From an uncultured Peptoniphilus sp. (GTDB lineage: Bacteria > Bacillota > Clostridia > Tissierellales > Peptoniphilaceae): a stretch of DNA of 58,932 nt. The position numbers were made by a program, and so were the translations under genes. The notes under the pieces were generated by a model. The model saw nothing but the letters and a program-made list of their open reading frames with translations, searched no databases and was not told the origin of the DNA. The stretch is from contig NZ_CAMQAY010000007.1 of assembly GCF_946998875.1 (NCBI RefSeq), positions 1 through 58,932 of the forward strand. The letters are read 5' to 3'. Shown here one piece after another: positions 8,639-16,551 of the stretch (the first letter of the stretch is position 1; every line of letters begins with the position of its first letter).

Positions 8639-9706
8639 ATGAAAGATAGTAAATTAAGCAAAGAAAAACAAGAAGCCCTTCACAATGTTTTGTCAAAAAT
8701 TGAAAAACAATATGGAGAAGGCTCAGTAATGGTTTTAGGAGACGATGTTAAACTTGATATTGATTCAATTCCTACAGGCTCTCTTGCACTAGATATTGCT
8801 CTTGGAATTGGTGGAATACCTAAGGGTAGAATTATTGAAATTTATGGGCCTGAATCTTCAGGAAAGACTACATTAGCTCTTCATATGTTAGCTGAAGCTC
8901 AAAAAATTGGCGGCACAGGTGCCTTTGTAGACGCAGAACACGCTCTTGATCCGGGATATGCAAAAAATCTTGGCGTTGACATAGAAAACTTAATTATTTC
9001 TCAACCTGACACTGGTGAACAAGCTCTTGAAATAACAGAGGCTTTAGTTAGGTCTAATGCTGTGGATTTAATTATAATTGACTCAGTAGCAGCTCTTGTT
9101 CCAAAGGCAGAAATCGATGGGGAAATGGGTGCAGCTCAAATTGGTCTTCAAGCAAGACTAATGTCACAAGCTCTTAGAAAACTTACTGGTGCTATAAATA
9201 AATCTAAGTGTACCGTTGTTTTTATAAACCAACTTAGAGAAAAAGTTGGAATTATGTTTGGAAATCCTGAAACAACTACTGGCGGTAGAGCTCTTAAATT
9301 TTATTCTTCAGTAAGACTTGATATTAGAAGGTCAGAAATCATTAAAAAGGGCGACGAAATGATAGGCAATAGAGTTAGAGTTAAAGTTGTTAAAAATAAA
9401 ATTGCTCCACCTTTTAAACAAGCTGAATTTGACATTATGTATGGAAAGGGAATTTCTAGCGTAGGAAATATTCTCGATGTAGCATCTGAAGCAGACATTG
9501 TAAAAAAATCAGGTGCTTGGTATTCCTATGGTGAAGAAAAACTAGGACAAGGTAGAGAAAATGCTAAGGAATTTTTAGAAGGAAATCCTGAACTTTTAAA
9601 GGAAATTGAACATAAAGTTAGACTTCACTATAATTTAATCCCAGAAGATGAAATTGAAGCTGAAAATACAGATGCTAAATCAGAAAACTTTTTAGAAGAT
9701 AAATAG
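8639..9706 (+). CDS. recA: recombinase A
   Basis: Forms ATP-dependent filaments on single-stranded DNA, performs strand exchange and triggers LexA self-cleavage. Walker A GPESSGKTT lies at residues 70-78, with LIIIDSVAALVPKAEI as Walker B, the loop MGLQARLMSQALRKL-type region and INQLREKVGIMFGNPETT. At 355 residues it is of normal length with an acidic C-terminal tail. AAGGAGTAATT precedes the ATG. I see no SOS box in the two-base gap to cinA; control would have to come from upstream. It is followed by the Mre11/Rad50-like cassette. Confidence 0.98.
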   Translation: MKDSKLSKEKQEALHNVLSKIEKQYGEGSVMVLGDDVKLDIDSIPTGSLALDIALGIGGIPKGRIIEIYGPESSGKTTLALHMLAEAQKIGGTGAFVDAEHALDPGYAKNLGVDIENLIISQPDTGEQALEITEALVRSNAVDLIIIDSVAALVPKAEIDGEMGAAQIGLQARLMSQALRKLTGAINKSKCTVVFINQLREKVGIMFGNPETTTGGRALKFYSSVRLDIRRSEIIKKGDEMIGNRVRVKVVKNKIAPPFKQAEFDIMYGKGISSVGNILDVASEADIVKKSGAWYSYGEEKLGQGRENAKEFLEGNPELLKEIEHKVRLHYNLIPEDEIEAENTDAKSENFLEDK

Positions 9707-9717
9707 GTTGTGATTCT

Positions 9718-10695
9718 TTGAAATTACTCTATTTAACAGACACTCACATTAGAGGTACAAGCCCACAAAATAGACTTGATGATTACCAGGAGACTTTAAA
9801 GGAAAAATTAAGAGAGATAGCAAGTATTATTAAAGAAGAAAAAATTGACTATGTCCTTCACGGAGGAGACCTCTTTGATAGGCCGGATGTTTCTGTAAGC
9901 ATAGTCTCTGATTTTGCAAAAATTTTCCAAAGCTTTGGAGTACCAATTTATATTATTAGTGGTAATCATGATATTTTTGGTCACAATCCTGATACTCTTG
10001 ATAGAACTATGCTTGGTCTTCTTTGTAATTTAGGTGTCATGAACTTAGTCAATTACAAAAAAATCATTTTAGAAAAGGATATTAGGGTACAGCTTACTGG
10101 TTCTCCCTATGTATATTCCATGGATGAAGCTTCCAATAGGGAGAATTATATATTAGATGAAGTGGATAATACTTGCAAGTATTCAATCCACATGACTCAT
10201 GGTTTTTTAATTGACAAGCCCTTTTTAAAAGAGGTTTCACATACTTTAATTGAGGACATAAGAAGTACTAAGGCTGATATAACTCTTGCAGGGCACTATC
10301 ATTTTGGCTTTAAAACAGTTGAGCTTGACAATAAATACTTTGTAAATCCCGGTGCTTTAATAAGAATTTCAAATTCAAAAGCTGAAATCAATAGAAGGCC
10401 AAAGGTAAACATCATAACATTAGCTGATGAAATAAAAATTGAAGACAGATTTTTAAAATGCGCTAAGCCAGGTGAGGAAGTTTTAGATAGGTCTGAAATG
10501 GAAAGACATCAATTTAAAGGAATAAAGCTTGCTGAATTTAAGGAAAGTATTGATGCAACCACTAATTATAATAGTTTAGACATTTTTGATTTACTTTTAA
10601 AAATTTCTAAAAGTGAAAATATTTCTGAAGAAGTAAAAAAAGAAGCTTTAAAGAGAGTTGAAGAAGCTCAAATTAATGGAGCTAGTTATTTATGA
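9718..10695 (+). CDS. SbcD/Mre11-like metallophosphoesterase
   Basis: A 325-residue calcineurin-like phosphoesterase with the Mre11/SbcD motif set: LTDTH (D8, H10), GGDLFDR (D51), SGNHD (N83, H84), THG (H161) and AGHYH (H193, H195). This predicts a two-metal DNA exo/endonuclease. The start is a TTG 11 bases after recA, with a weak AGG-type site; MKLLYLTDTHIRG is the expected beginning. Its last codons overlap the next gene, a Rad50-like ATPase, by ATGA, so the pair very likely forms one complex. It is shorter than classical SbcD (about 400). The substrate and physiological role are inferred. Confidence 0.85.
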   Translation: MKLLYLTDTHIRGTSPQNRLDDYQETLKEKLREIASIIKEEKIDYVLHGGDLFDRPDVSVSIVSDFAKIFQSFGVPIYIISGNHDIFGHNPDTLDRTMLGLLCNLGVMNLVNYKKIILEKDIRVQLTGSPYVYSMDEASNRENYILDEVDNTCKYSIHMTHGFLIDKPFLKEVSHTLIEDIRSTKADITLAGHYHFGFKTVELDNKYFVNPGALIRISNSKAEINRRPKVNIITLADEIKIEDRFLKCAKPGEEVLDRSEMERHQFKGIKLAEFKESIDATTNYNSLDIFDLLLKISKSENISEEVKKEALKRVEEAQINGASYL

Positions 10696-12143
10696 TTTAT
10701 ATAAAAAAAGTTGAACTTCATAATTTTCAATCTCATGAATACACAGAGATGGAATTTGACCGAGGACTAAATGTAATCCTTGGCAATTCTGATGTGGGAA
10801 AAACTGCAATTTTAAGGGCAATAAAGTGGGCTCTTTATAATGAACCTAAGGGAGATTATTTCATTAGACAAGGGGAGAAGGATGTCTCAGTAAAGGTAAC
10901 TTTCTCCAATGGAGTTGTAGTTGAGAGAGCAAAAACTCCATCAAAAAATTCATACTTTCTTGTAGATTCTTCAGGAAATGAAATGAGATTTGAAGGCTTT
11001 GGCATAGATGTGCCAAAGGAAATCACCGATGTCACTAATATGTATAAGGTTTCCTTAGACAATTCAAACAACAAAACTATTTTAAATATAGCTGAACAAT
11101 TAGATGGCCCTTTTCTATTAAATGAGCAGGCATCACTTAGGGCTTCTGCTATTGGAAGATTAATTGGCGTTAATTATGTAGATGATGCCCTTAGAAATGT
11201 AGTTAGAGATAATAAAAGAACTAACCAAGAAATTGTTGAATTGAGAAAAAATAAGGAGGATCTTAAAGAGCAATTAGATGAATTTTCTTATATCAAAGAT
11301 TATAAAGAAAAGTACGAAAAAATTACAAAAATAAGAAATAAAATAAAAAATTTACAAGATAGGCTTGAATTATCTTCAAAACTAAAAGAAAATCTCGATA
11401 AAAATAAAATTGAGCTAGAAGAAACTTCTAATTTAGTTGAAAAATTTAAAAGTTTAAATAAACTAGAGATATTAATTCCAAATTTAGAAAATTTTATTCT
11501 AAAGAAAAATAATTTTGAAAATTATTTAAATAAAGTCGTAAAAACTGATAGTGAGATTGATTTAATTAATAATAATTTGAATAAACTTAAATCTTTAGAT
11601 AACTTGTCTTTAAGGGTTTCAAAAATTAGTGAAAATAAAAATTCTTTATCTATTTACGAAAATTTATACGATAAATACAAGAAAAATATTAGAGAACTTT
11701 CAGAAGTCAATAATGCTTTAAAAAATTATAAAAATAATGATGAAATTCAAAAAATTTCTGAAATTTTAAAAAATAAAATGGATTTTTATTCAAAAATTTA
11801 TGGATACAGAGCTGATTTAAATAATATCAATTCTAAGCTTATTTTAGGTAATAATTACATAAAAAATTTTGACAATAATGAAAAAATTGATTTTATTTCA
11901 AAAAATATTGAAGATAAATCAAATTATCTAATAAAACTAAAGGATATTAAGGAAAATTTTAAGGATTTATCTCTTAAAATTCTTGAAACAAATAATGAAT
12001 TAAAAAATTTAGATGAAAATATGAGGGATTGCACGTCATCTTATGAAAGGACAATTATCGATATGGGTGTATGTCCTTTCTGTTACAGTAAAATCGACGA
12101 CGAGTCAATTGAACACATTAAGTACCACTTGAGGAATGATTAA
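10692..12143 (+). CDS. Rad50/SbcC-like ATPase, N-terminal half with Walker A and CPFC hook
   Basis: A 483-residue protein starting like an SMC/Rad50 head: YIKKVELHNFQSHEYTEMEF, Walker A GNSDVGKT at 31-38, and a Q-loop region EQLDGPFLLNEQ around 135-146. From about 180 to 450 it is Lys/Glu/Asn/Leu-rich coiled coil. It ends, about 17 residues after a CPFC pair, with no signature motif, Walker B or C-lobe. CPFC resembles the zinc hook found at the tip of Rad50. The missing half is supplied by the gene at 12374. It is flanked by an SbcD-like gene upstream. An intact in-frame stop and an abutting ATG argue for natural splitting rather than one recent frameshift. Confidence 0.8.
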   Translation: MIYIKKVELHNFQSHEYTEMEFDRGLNVILGNSDVGKTAILRAIKWALYNEPKGDYFIRQGEKDVSVKVTFSNGVVVERAKTPSKNSYFLVDSSGNEMRFEGFGIDVPKEITDVTNMYKVSLDNSNNKTILNIAEQLDGPFLLNEQASLRASAIGRLIGVNYVDDALRNVVRDNKRTNQEIVELRKNKEDLKEQLDEFSYIKDYKEKYEKITKIRNKIKNLQDRLELSSKLKENLDKNKIELEETSNLVEKFKSLNKLEILIPNLENFILKKNNFENYLNKVVKTDSEIDLINNNLNKLKSLDNLSLRVSKISENKNSLSIYENLYDKYKKNIRELSEVNNALKNYKNNDEIQKISEILKNKMDFYSKIYGYRADLNNINSKLILGNNYIKNFDNNEKIDFISKNIEDKSNYLIKLKDIKENFKDLSLKILETNNELKNLDENMRDCTSSYERTIIDMGVCPFCYSKIDDESIEHIKYHLRND

Positions 12144-12377
12144 ATGAATTACGAAGAAAATTTAAAAAATTTAAAGGATCAATTAGACAGATTAAAAAGT
12201 ATGAAATATAAATCTGAAGCAAGACTAGAACAGTTAAACTCGCAAAAAAAAGAAATTCTTGCTGAAATTGAAAAGCTTGGCATTAAGCCAGAAGACCTTG
12301 AAAGTGAAATTTCTAATTTAAAAAATGAAATTGACAAACTTTTTGACGAAGCCAACAATTTAATGCCTAGGTTGTGA
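12144..12377 (+). CDS. small coiled-coil protein of the Mre11/Rad50-like cassette
   Basis: A 77-residue, almost entirely helical protein with heptad-like Leu/Ile spacing (NLKDQLDRLKSMKYKSEARL) and a short break at LGIKPEDLE. It has no enzyme motif. Its ATG immediately follows the stop of the ATPase N-half and its stop overlaps the start of the C-half, so it is made together with them. It could be the piece of descending coiled coil missing from the split Rad50, or a separate bridging subunit. Function is inferred only from position and shape. Confidence 0.7.
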   Translation: MNYEENLKNLKDQLDRLKSMKYKSEARLEQLNSQKKEILAEIEKLGIKPEDLESEISNLKNEIDKLFDEANNLMPRL

Positions 12378-13033
12378 TATTTTTGGATTTAAAAGAACTT
12401 GATTTCAAATTAAATCAACTTAATAACAAAATCTTAAGCGATGAGGGAAAAATAGAAATATTATCAGAGCAATTCGAAAAAACAGAAAAAGTTTTAAGGG
12501 AGAGGAAAAACTACAGCGATATTCTCACACAAGTTTCTCTCTTATTTCAAAAGACTTCTGAATTTGCTAGAGAGCAATCAAAAAGGCAAATTGAGGATAC
12601 TGTGACAAAATGTCTGCAATTTATTTTTGAAACTGATATCGAATTTTTAATTGAACTTTCAGAAGCAAGATCTGTTCCTATAGCTGAATTTTTTGTGCAA
12701 AGCAATTACCCTGAAGGATATAGCGTAAAAACTAAGCCTGAAATCTCAAGAGGTGGTGGGGTAGTTGATATTATTTCCCTTGCACTTCGCATTGCCTTTT
12801 TGCAGTTAAATCAGCCAAAATTATCTGGACCACTAATACTGGATGAACCAGGAAAACATGTAAGCAACGATTATGTTTTTAATTTGGGAGAATTTCTTAA
12901 AAGATCCTCAAACTTATTTGACAGGCAGATAATTATGGTCACTCACAATCCTTATCTATCTCAAATTTGTGACAAAGCTTTCCAAGTGAAAAATAAGAGG
13001 GGAATAAGCGAAGTAAGTGTATACAATCAGTAA
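12374..13033 (+). CDS. Rad50/SbcC-like ATPase, C-terminal half with signature and Walker B
   Basis: A 219-residue protein: coiled coil to about residue 75, then the C-lobe of an SMC/Rad50-type ATPase with signature SRGGG (125-129), Walker B PLILDEPG (153-160, D157-E158) and switch histidine VTHN (H191). It has no Walker A of its own and must pair with the protein encoded at 10692-12143 to make a working ATP site. It starts at GTG 12374 inside the preceding stop (GTGA overlap); a TTG at 12383 is an alternative. A strong promoter for the next gene follows at once; no clear hairpin terminator is seen. Confidence 0.8.
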   Translation: MIFLDLKELDFKLNQLNNKILSDEGKIEILSEQFEKTEKVLRERKNYSDILTQVSLLFQKTSEFAREQSKRQIEDTVTKCLQFIFETDIEFLIELSEARSVPIAEFFVQSNYPEGYSVKTKPEISRGGGVVDIISLALRIAFLQLNQPKLSGPLILDEPGKHVSNDYVFNLGEFLKRSSNLFDRQIIMVTHNPYLSQICDKAFQVKNKRGISEVSVYNQ

Positions 13034-13040
13034 TTTTTTC

Positions 13041-13069
13041 TTGACTTTAGCAAGCAAAATTGTTAATAT
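13041..13069 (+). promoter_or_regulatory. promoter of the TrpR-family gene
   Basis: TTGACT at 13041-13046 and TAATAT at 13064-13069 are 17 bases apart, with TG one base before the -10. This is one of the best promoters in the window and lies eight bases after the stop of the upstream cassette. Confidence 0.75.
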
Positions 13070-13131
13070 ATTAGTGAAAATATGAATTGTTCATATATTA
13101 CACTACATTACTTGAAAGTCAGGAGGATAAA

Positions 13132-13449
13132 ATGATTTACGACTCAAAAATAAAGAGCAAAGAAGTAGATGGTTTATTTGAAGCTATTTTGCTTTTGGAA
13201 AATTTAGAGGAATGTTATAGATTCTTTGAAGATATTTGCACAGTAAAGGAATTGCAAGCAATAGCTCAAAGATTACAAGTTGTTAAATTACTTGTAAAAA
13301 ATAAAACTTATCATCAAATTGAAGGTGAAACTGGAGCTTCAACAGCAACTATATCAAGAATTAATAGATCTCTAAATTACGGAGCTGATGGCTATAAATT
13401 AGTTTTAACTAGATTAAATATTATAGATGAAGACGAAGAAAAAGAATAA
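13132..13449 (+). CDS. YerC/YecD family TrpR-like DNA-binding protein
   Basis: A 105-residue protein with the helix-turn-helix of the TrpR/YerC family: TVKELQAIAQRLQVVKLL, then YHQIEGETGASTATISRINR as recognition region. YerC-type proteins are presumed transcriptional regulators of unknown ligand in Bacillus and Clostridia. I start it at ATG 13132, preceded by AGGAGGATAA; an in-frame upstream start at 13087 lacks a binding site. It has its own promoter and terminator, so it is a single-gene unit. It is convergent with rqcH. Confidence 0.88.
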   Translation: MIYDSKIKSKEVDGLFEAILLLENLEECYRFFEDICTVKELQAIAQRLQVVKLLVKNKTYHQIEGETGASTATISRINRSLNYGADGYKLVLTRLNIIDEDEEKE

Positions 13450-13469
13450 GGGAAACCTTATTCTTTTTT
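13441..13469. terminator. bidirectional terminator between yerC-like gene and rqcH
   Basis: AAAGAATAAGG (13441-13451), GAAA loop, CCTTATTCTTT (13456-13466) form a perfect 11-pair stem with T runs on both sides. It covers the end of the TrpR-like gene and abuts the rqcH stop codon at 13468-13470, so it serves both converging genes. Confidence 0.85.
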
Positions 13470-15183
13470 AAATGTTTATATTTATTGTTTTGTAATTAGT
13501 GTAAGTCACTAGTCCTGGCTTCTTTGCAGGATGCCTCTTTACATACATTTTAAAGGTATAGTCAACTGGGATGTTTTGTGACTTTGAAAGAGAGCTATAT
13601 TTAGCAGCAAGTTTTGCAGCCGTTATAAGAGAATTATTTGTAAAATCTCGGTTGTCATTTTTTAAGATTACATGAGATCCTGGTGCGTCCTTAACATGAA
13701 ACCAGAGGTCATTTTTTTTCGCCTTTTTATGCGTCAAGTAGTCGTTTTGTTTATTATTTTTACCCACAAAAATATCAAAGCCATCTTCAGTTTTTACTGT
13801 AATATAATTTTCATCAGAATCTTTTTTCTTTTTATTATTTTTCTTTTTCTTCTTTAAGTATCCTTCTTTTTCCAATTCTTCATAGATTTCATCAATTTCA
13901 TCTGGCCTTTCAGCAAAGTCTATATTAAGTAAAATTGATTCTAAATAAGAAATTTCTGATTTGCCAATTTCAATTTGTTCAGTCAAAAATGTTGCCGCAT
14001 TTTTTAGTTTGGAGTACTTTTTATAATATTTAGCAGCATTAGATGGTCCATCTAAAGTTGAATCTAGTGGAATTTTTATTTCCTCCATATTATTATAGAA
14101 ATTTTCAACAGTAACTGAATCAGCACCTTTTTCAATTATATAAAAGTTAGAAGATATTAAATCTGCATAAACCTTAAATTTCTCTCTATTTAAAGCTACA
14201 TTTAATTCATTTGCTTGGTTTGAAAGTTTTCTGTTTAGTTTTTCTATATTTTTCTTTACAAGTTTTTTTAAATCTTTACTCTTTGAACCAAGACTATCTC
14301 TTAAAAATTTAGAATTATAGAACTCTTCAAGTAGGGAAGAGATGCTTTCAACCTTTATTTTTTCCTTATCATTTAAGCTTTCCAAATCAATAGAATAGAA
14401 GTCTTTAAATAAATCTTCTCTATAAATTTTTATTGGACTAAAATTATTTTCTTTAACAATTTCAAAAATTTCAAAAAATATTTTATCAAGCTCTATAATC
14501 TCTTCGTCACTTAAGGATGATAGGTTTCTCTTAAAGTCAATATTAGACCTATATTCAATTTCGCTACACATCTGCGGACTTATGCCAGTAAAATTTTTTA
14601 AGAAAAAAGATTTTATATTTAAATTTTCCTTTGAATTTTTAATCAAATCACAAATAGAATCAACTTTACAAGGATCAAATCCTTCTGAAATATCTTCAGG
14701 ATTATAAGTTAAGCCTGGCAAAATTTCTCTCACGCTTGATAAATTAAAATTAATTCTCTTTAATGAGTCAATAATTTTCTTTGAATCATCGTCAATAAGT
14801 ATTACATTAGAATGTTTGCCCATAAGCTCAATTATAAGAGCCTTCTTGCTATATTCGCCAAGCTCATCGCGAGATTTAACAAGAATTTTTATAATCCTAT
14901 CCATTTTGTATTGACTTACTTCAAGAATCTGATTGTTCTCAAGATGTTTTCTTAAAAGCATGCAAAATGCTGGAGGATTTTGCGGGCTGTCGAAGATTTC
15001 ATCACTAAAATACATTCTAGGGCTTCCAGAAATGGATATAAAGAGTCTTTCTCTTTGACCTTTAGCTCTTATATTAATCAAAAGATCATTGTTATTTTGG
15101 TAAATTTTGTCTATTCTACCATCAATAACGCGATTATTTATTTCATAAACTAAGTTTTTTACTACTGTTCCGTCTAATGACAT
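13468..15183 (-). CDS. rqcH: RqcH, NFACT family ribosome quality control factor
   Basis: A 571-residue NFACT protein, also annotated as fibronectin-binding protein A. In Bacillus, RqcH binds stalled 50S subunits with peptidyl-tRNA and recruits tRNA-Ala to add C-terminal alanine tails. Visible: N-terminal NFACT-N (SLDGTVVKNLVYEI), the conserved Asp-Arg pair D95-R96 (KMDRIIK) matching the residues needed for tailing, a long middle coiled coil, a Lys-rich insert near 445-460, and the C-terminal NFACT-R domain (NDLWFHVKDAPGSHV). The start follows AGGTGA. A TATAAT preceded by TGT lies just upstream, with a poor -35. Confidence 0.92.
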   Translation of the reverse strand: MSLDGTVVKNLVYEINNRVIDGRIDKIYQNNNDLLINIRAKGQRERLFISISGSPRMYFSDEIFDSPQNPPAFCMLLRKHLENNQILEVSQYKMDRIIKILVKSRDELGEYSKKALIIELMGKHSNVILIDDDSKKIIDSLKRINFNLSSVREILPGLTYNPEDISEGFDPCKVDSICDLIKNSKENLNIKSFFLKNFTGISPQMCSEIEYRSNIDFKRNLSSLSDEEIIELDKIFFEIFEIVKENNFSPIKIYREDLFKDFYSIDLESLNDKEKIKVESISSLLEEFYNSKFLRDSLGSKSKDLKKLVKKNIEKLNRKLSNQANELNVALNREKFKVYADLISSNFYIIEKGADSVTVENFYNNMEEIKIPLDSTLDGPSNAAKYYKKYSKLKNAATFLTEQIEIGKSEISYLESILLNIDFAERPDEIDEIYEELEKEGYLKKKKKNNKKKKDSDENYITVKTEDGFDIFVGKNNKQNDYLTHKKAKKNDLWFHVKDAPGSHVILKNDNRDFTNNSLITAAKLAAKYSSLSKSQNIPVDYTFKMYVKRHPAKKPGLVTYTNYKTININI

Positions 15184-15665
15184 TTTATCACCTGAAAATA
15201 ATTATAACATATTTTATGATATTATATGAGGGAGGATAATTGTAGATTTTTTATGTTAAGTAAATATTTGTTCAGAACATTTGTATGGTTTAATTTGATG
15301 TGAATTTTAAAAAATTAATTAAAAATTTGAAAGAAATAAGAATTATTGGAAATATTGGACAGTATATAGAACTAAAAAAACAATTAAATATAAAAATTAA
15401 AATTATTAATATAAGTTAAGATTTTAGCTTGAAGTAATTAATTAGTCTAATAAGGATAATATAAGATAAATTTAATATTAAAAGATATTTAAAATAATAA
15501 CATTCTGTGTGAATAATTAAATTAAAAATAATTGGAGCAATATAAACATTAAAATAATTATGAAAAAAATAATAAAACTTAAAATAAAAAATAATGAGTA
15601 AAAAAATATTTTTTGTTTTAAGCTTAATTTAAATAGTTTAACAATTATTGATTTATTGCCAGAAA

Positions 15666-15753
15666 GTGACTATTTATAAAATAACTTATTTTAAGCTAAT
15701 TTAAATTATAAGCATAAAAATAGTCACAAAATTATTATTTTGTGACTATTTTT
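15666..15753 (+). repeat. three-copy GTGACTATTT element able to form alternative hairpins
   Basis: GTGACTATTT occurs at 15666-15675, its reverse complement at about 15718-15727 and a second forward copy at 15742-15751. The middle copy can pair with either outer copy. Pairing with the second gives the perfect terminator hairpin; pairing with the first would prevent it. This is the geometry of an antiterminator/terminator switch on the plus strand, although no plus-strand gene follows. Confidence 0.5.
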
Positions 15754-15756
15754 GTT
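15716..15756. terminator. strong bidirectional hairpin terminator
   Basis: AAAAATAGTCACAAAAT (15716-15732) pairs perfectly over 17 positions with 15737-15753 around a four-base loop, with T-rich flanks in both directions. On the minus strand it terminates the transcript of the secreted protein gene that ends at 15889. Confidence 0.85.
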
Positions 15757-15888
15757 CCTCTTAATTAAGATATTTTCCAATACCCTATCATCCTAATAAA
15801 ATTTTTAATAGAGGAAATTGAAATTATAAAGATTTAAACAAATTAACTTTGCCTTTAAATTTAAAGTATCAAATAAATCAACTAAAAA

Positions 15889-16521
15889 TTATTGAAATAT
15901 AGAATTAGATTCTCTTCCTTCTTGAATTTTTTCAGCTGGGTTTCTTAATTCATCAATATTTTTATCGGCAGCCTTATCTTTTTTAATTTCTGCTTCCTTA
16001 TTATCTTCTTCATAATTATATCTCTTACCCTTAGTTTTAAAATTACCTGAAATATAAACTGAATCATTTTTCCAATCAACATTAAGACCCAAAGTTTCAG
16101 AAATAAATCTTATAGGCACATAAGTCCTTCCATCATATAAAATTGCTGGAGAATCCAAGTTTACAACTGAATCCTCTCCTGCCAAGTTTAACTTAGCTTT
16201 AGTTGAGTTGATATCAAGTTCTACAAGGACATCTATAGCTCCAATTAAAATTCCACTAGTATTAGTTTCCTTTCTTTGATAAAAATTGATTTGAGCGCCT
16301 AAATTTTCAGATATATATCTAATAGGCACCATTACCCTATTAGTATTTTTATCAAGATATGCCCTTCCCATATTTTCTGGTATGCTTTGAAGATTATTGT
16401 TAATATAAATATTTACATTTTTATCAAGAGCATCCTTTGGCAATTTTCCAGCTGCAAAAACAGATGTACTTAAAACCATAGACATTATTCCTACAATTGC
16501 AAGTTTTTTAAATTTTTTCAT
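15889..16521 (-). CDS. secreted protein with copper-amine-oxidase-type N-terminal (stalk) repeats
   Basis: A 210-residue exported protein. A signal peptide (MKKFKKLAIVGIMSMVLSTS then VFA-A) has a likely cleavage after residue 23. Two repeats of the small beta-alpha domain named after copper amine oxidase N-terminus follow, each with the hallmark RVMVPIRYISENLGAQI and TYVPIRFISETLGLNVDW. The last 45 residues are highly charged and probably disordered. Such domains occur in clostridial surface proteins; no copper enzyme part is present. AAAGGAG precedes the ATG. It lies 30 bases behind the XerC/D gene. Confidence 0.82.
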   Translation of the reverse strand: MKKFKKLAIVGIMSMVLSTSVFAAGKLPKDALDKNVNIYINNNLQSIPENMGRAYLDKNTNRVMVPIRYISENLGAQINFYQRKETNTSGILIGAIDVLVELDINSTKAKLNLAGEDSVVNLDSPAILYDGRTYVPIRFISETLGLNVDWKNDSVYISGNFKTKGKRYNYEEDNKEAEIKKDKAADKNIDELRNPAEKIQEGRESNSIFQ

Positions 16522-16551
16522 AATTTCTCCTTTATATAAGTATTTTAAATA

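Larger units (their letters stand above)
15184..15888. other. gene-free AT-rich stretch
   Basis: This 705-base gap is the only long region without a confident gene. Its rqcH-proximal end carries the rqcH control region on the minus strand and, on the plus strand, a GGGAGGA sequence near 15229 not followed by a usable frame. The centre is extremely AT-rich with only short frames, the best a 39-codon GTG frame at 15300-15419. A near-direct repeat (TTTTAAGCTTAATTTAAAT near 15616 and a similar copy near 15690) and three copies of a GTGACTATTT element lead into a strong hairpin at 15716-15753. Confidence 0.6.

Noticed and set aside
12374..12377. Frameshift or sequencing error splitting one Rad50 gene
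   Set aside because: There are two breaks, each with a proper stop and a coupled start, and the 77-residue piece begins exactly at the first stop. A single error cannot explain this; ancient splitting is more likely.
15184..15888. Possible small genes in the gap
   Set aside because: No frame of reasonable length has a ribosome binding site and ordinary codon use; only the weak 15300-15419 frame is mentioned as a finding.
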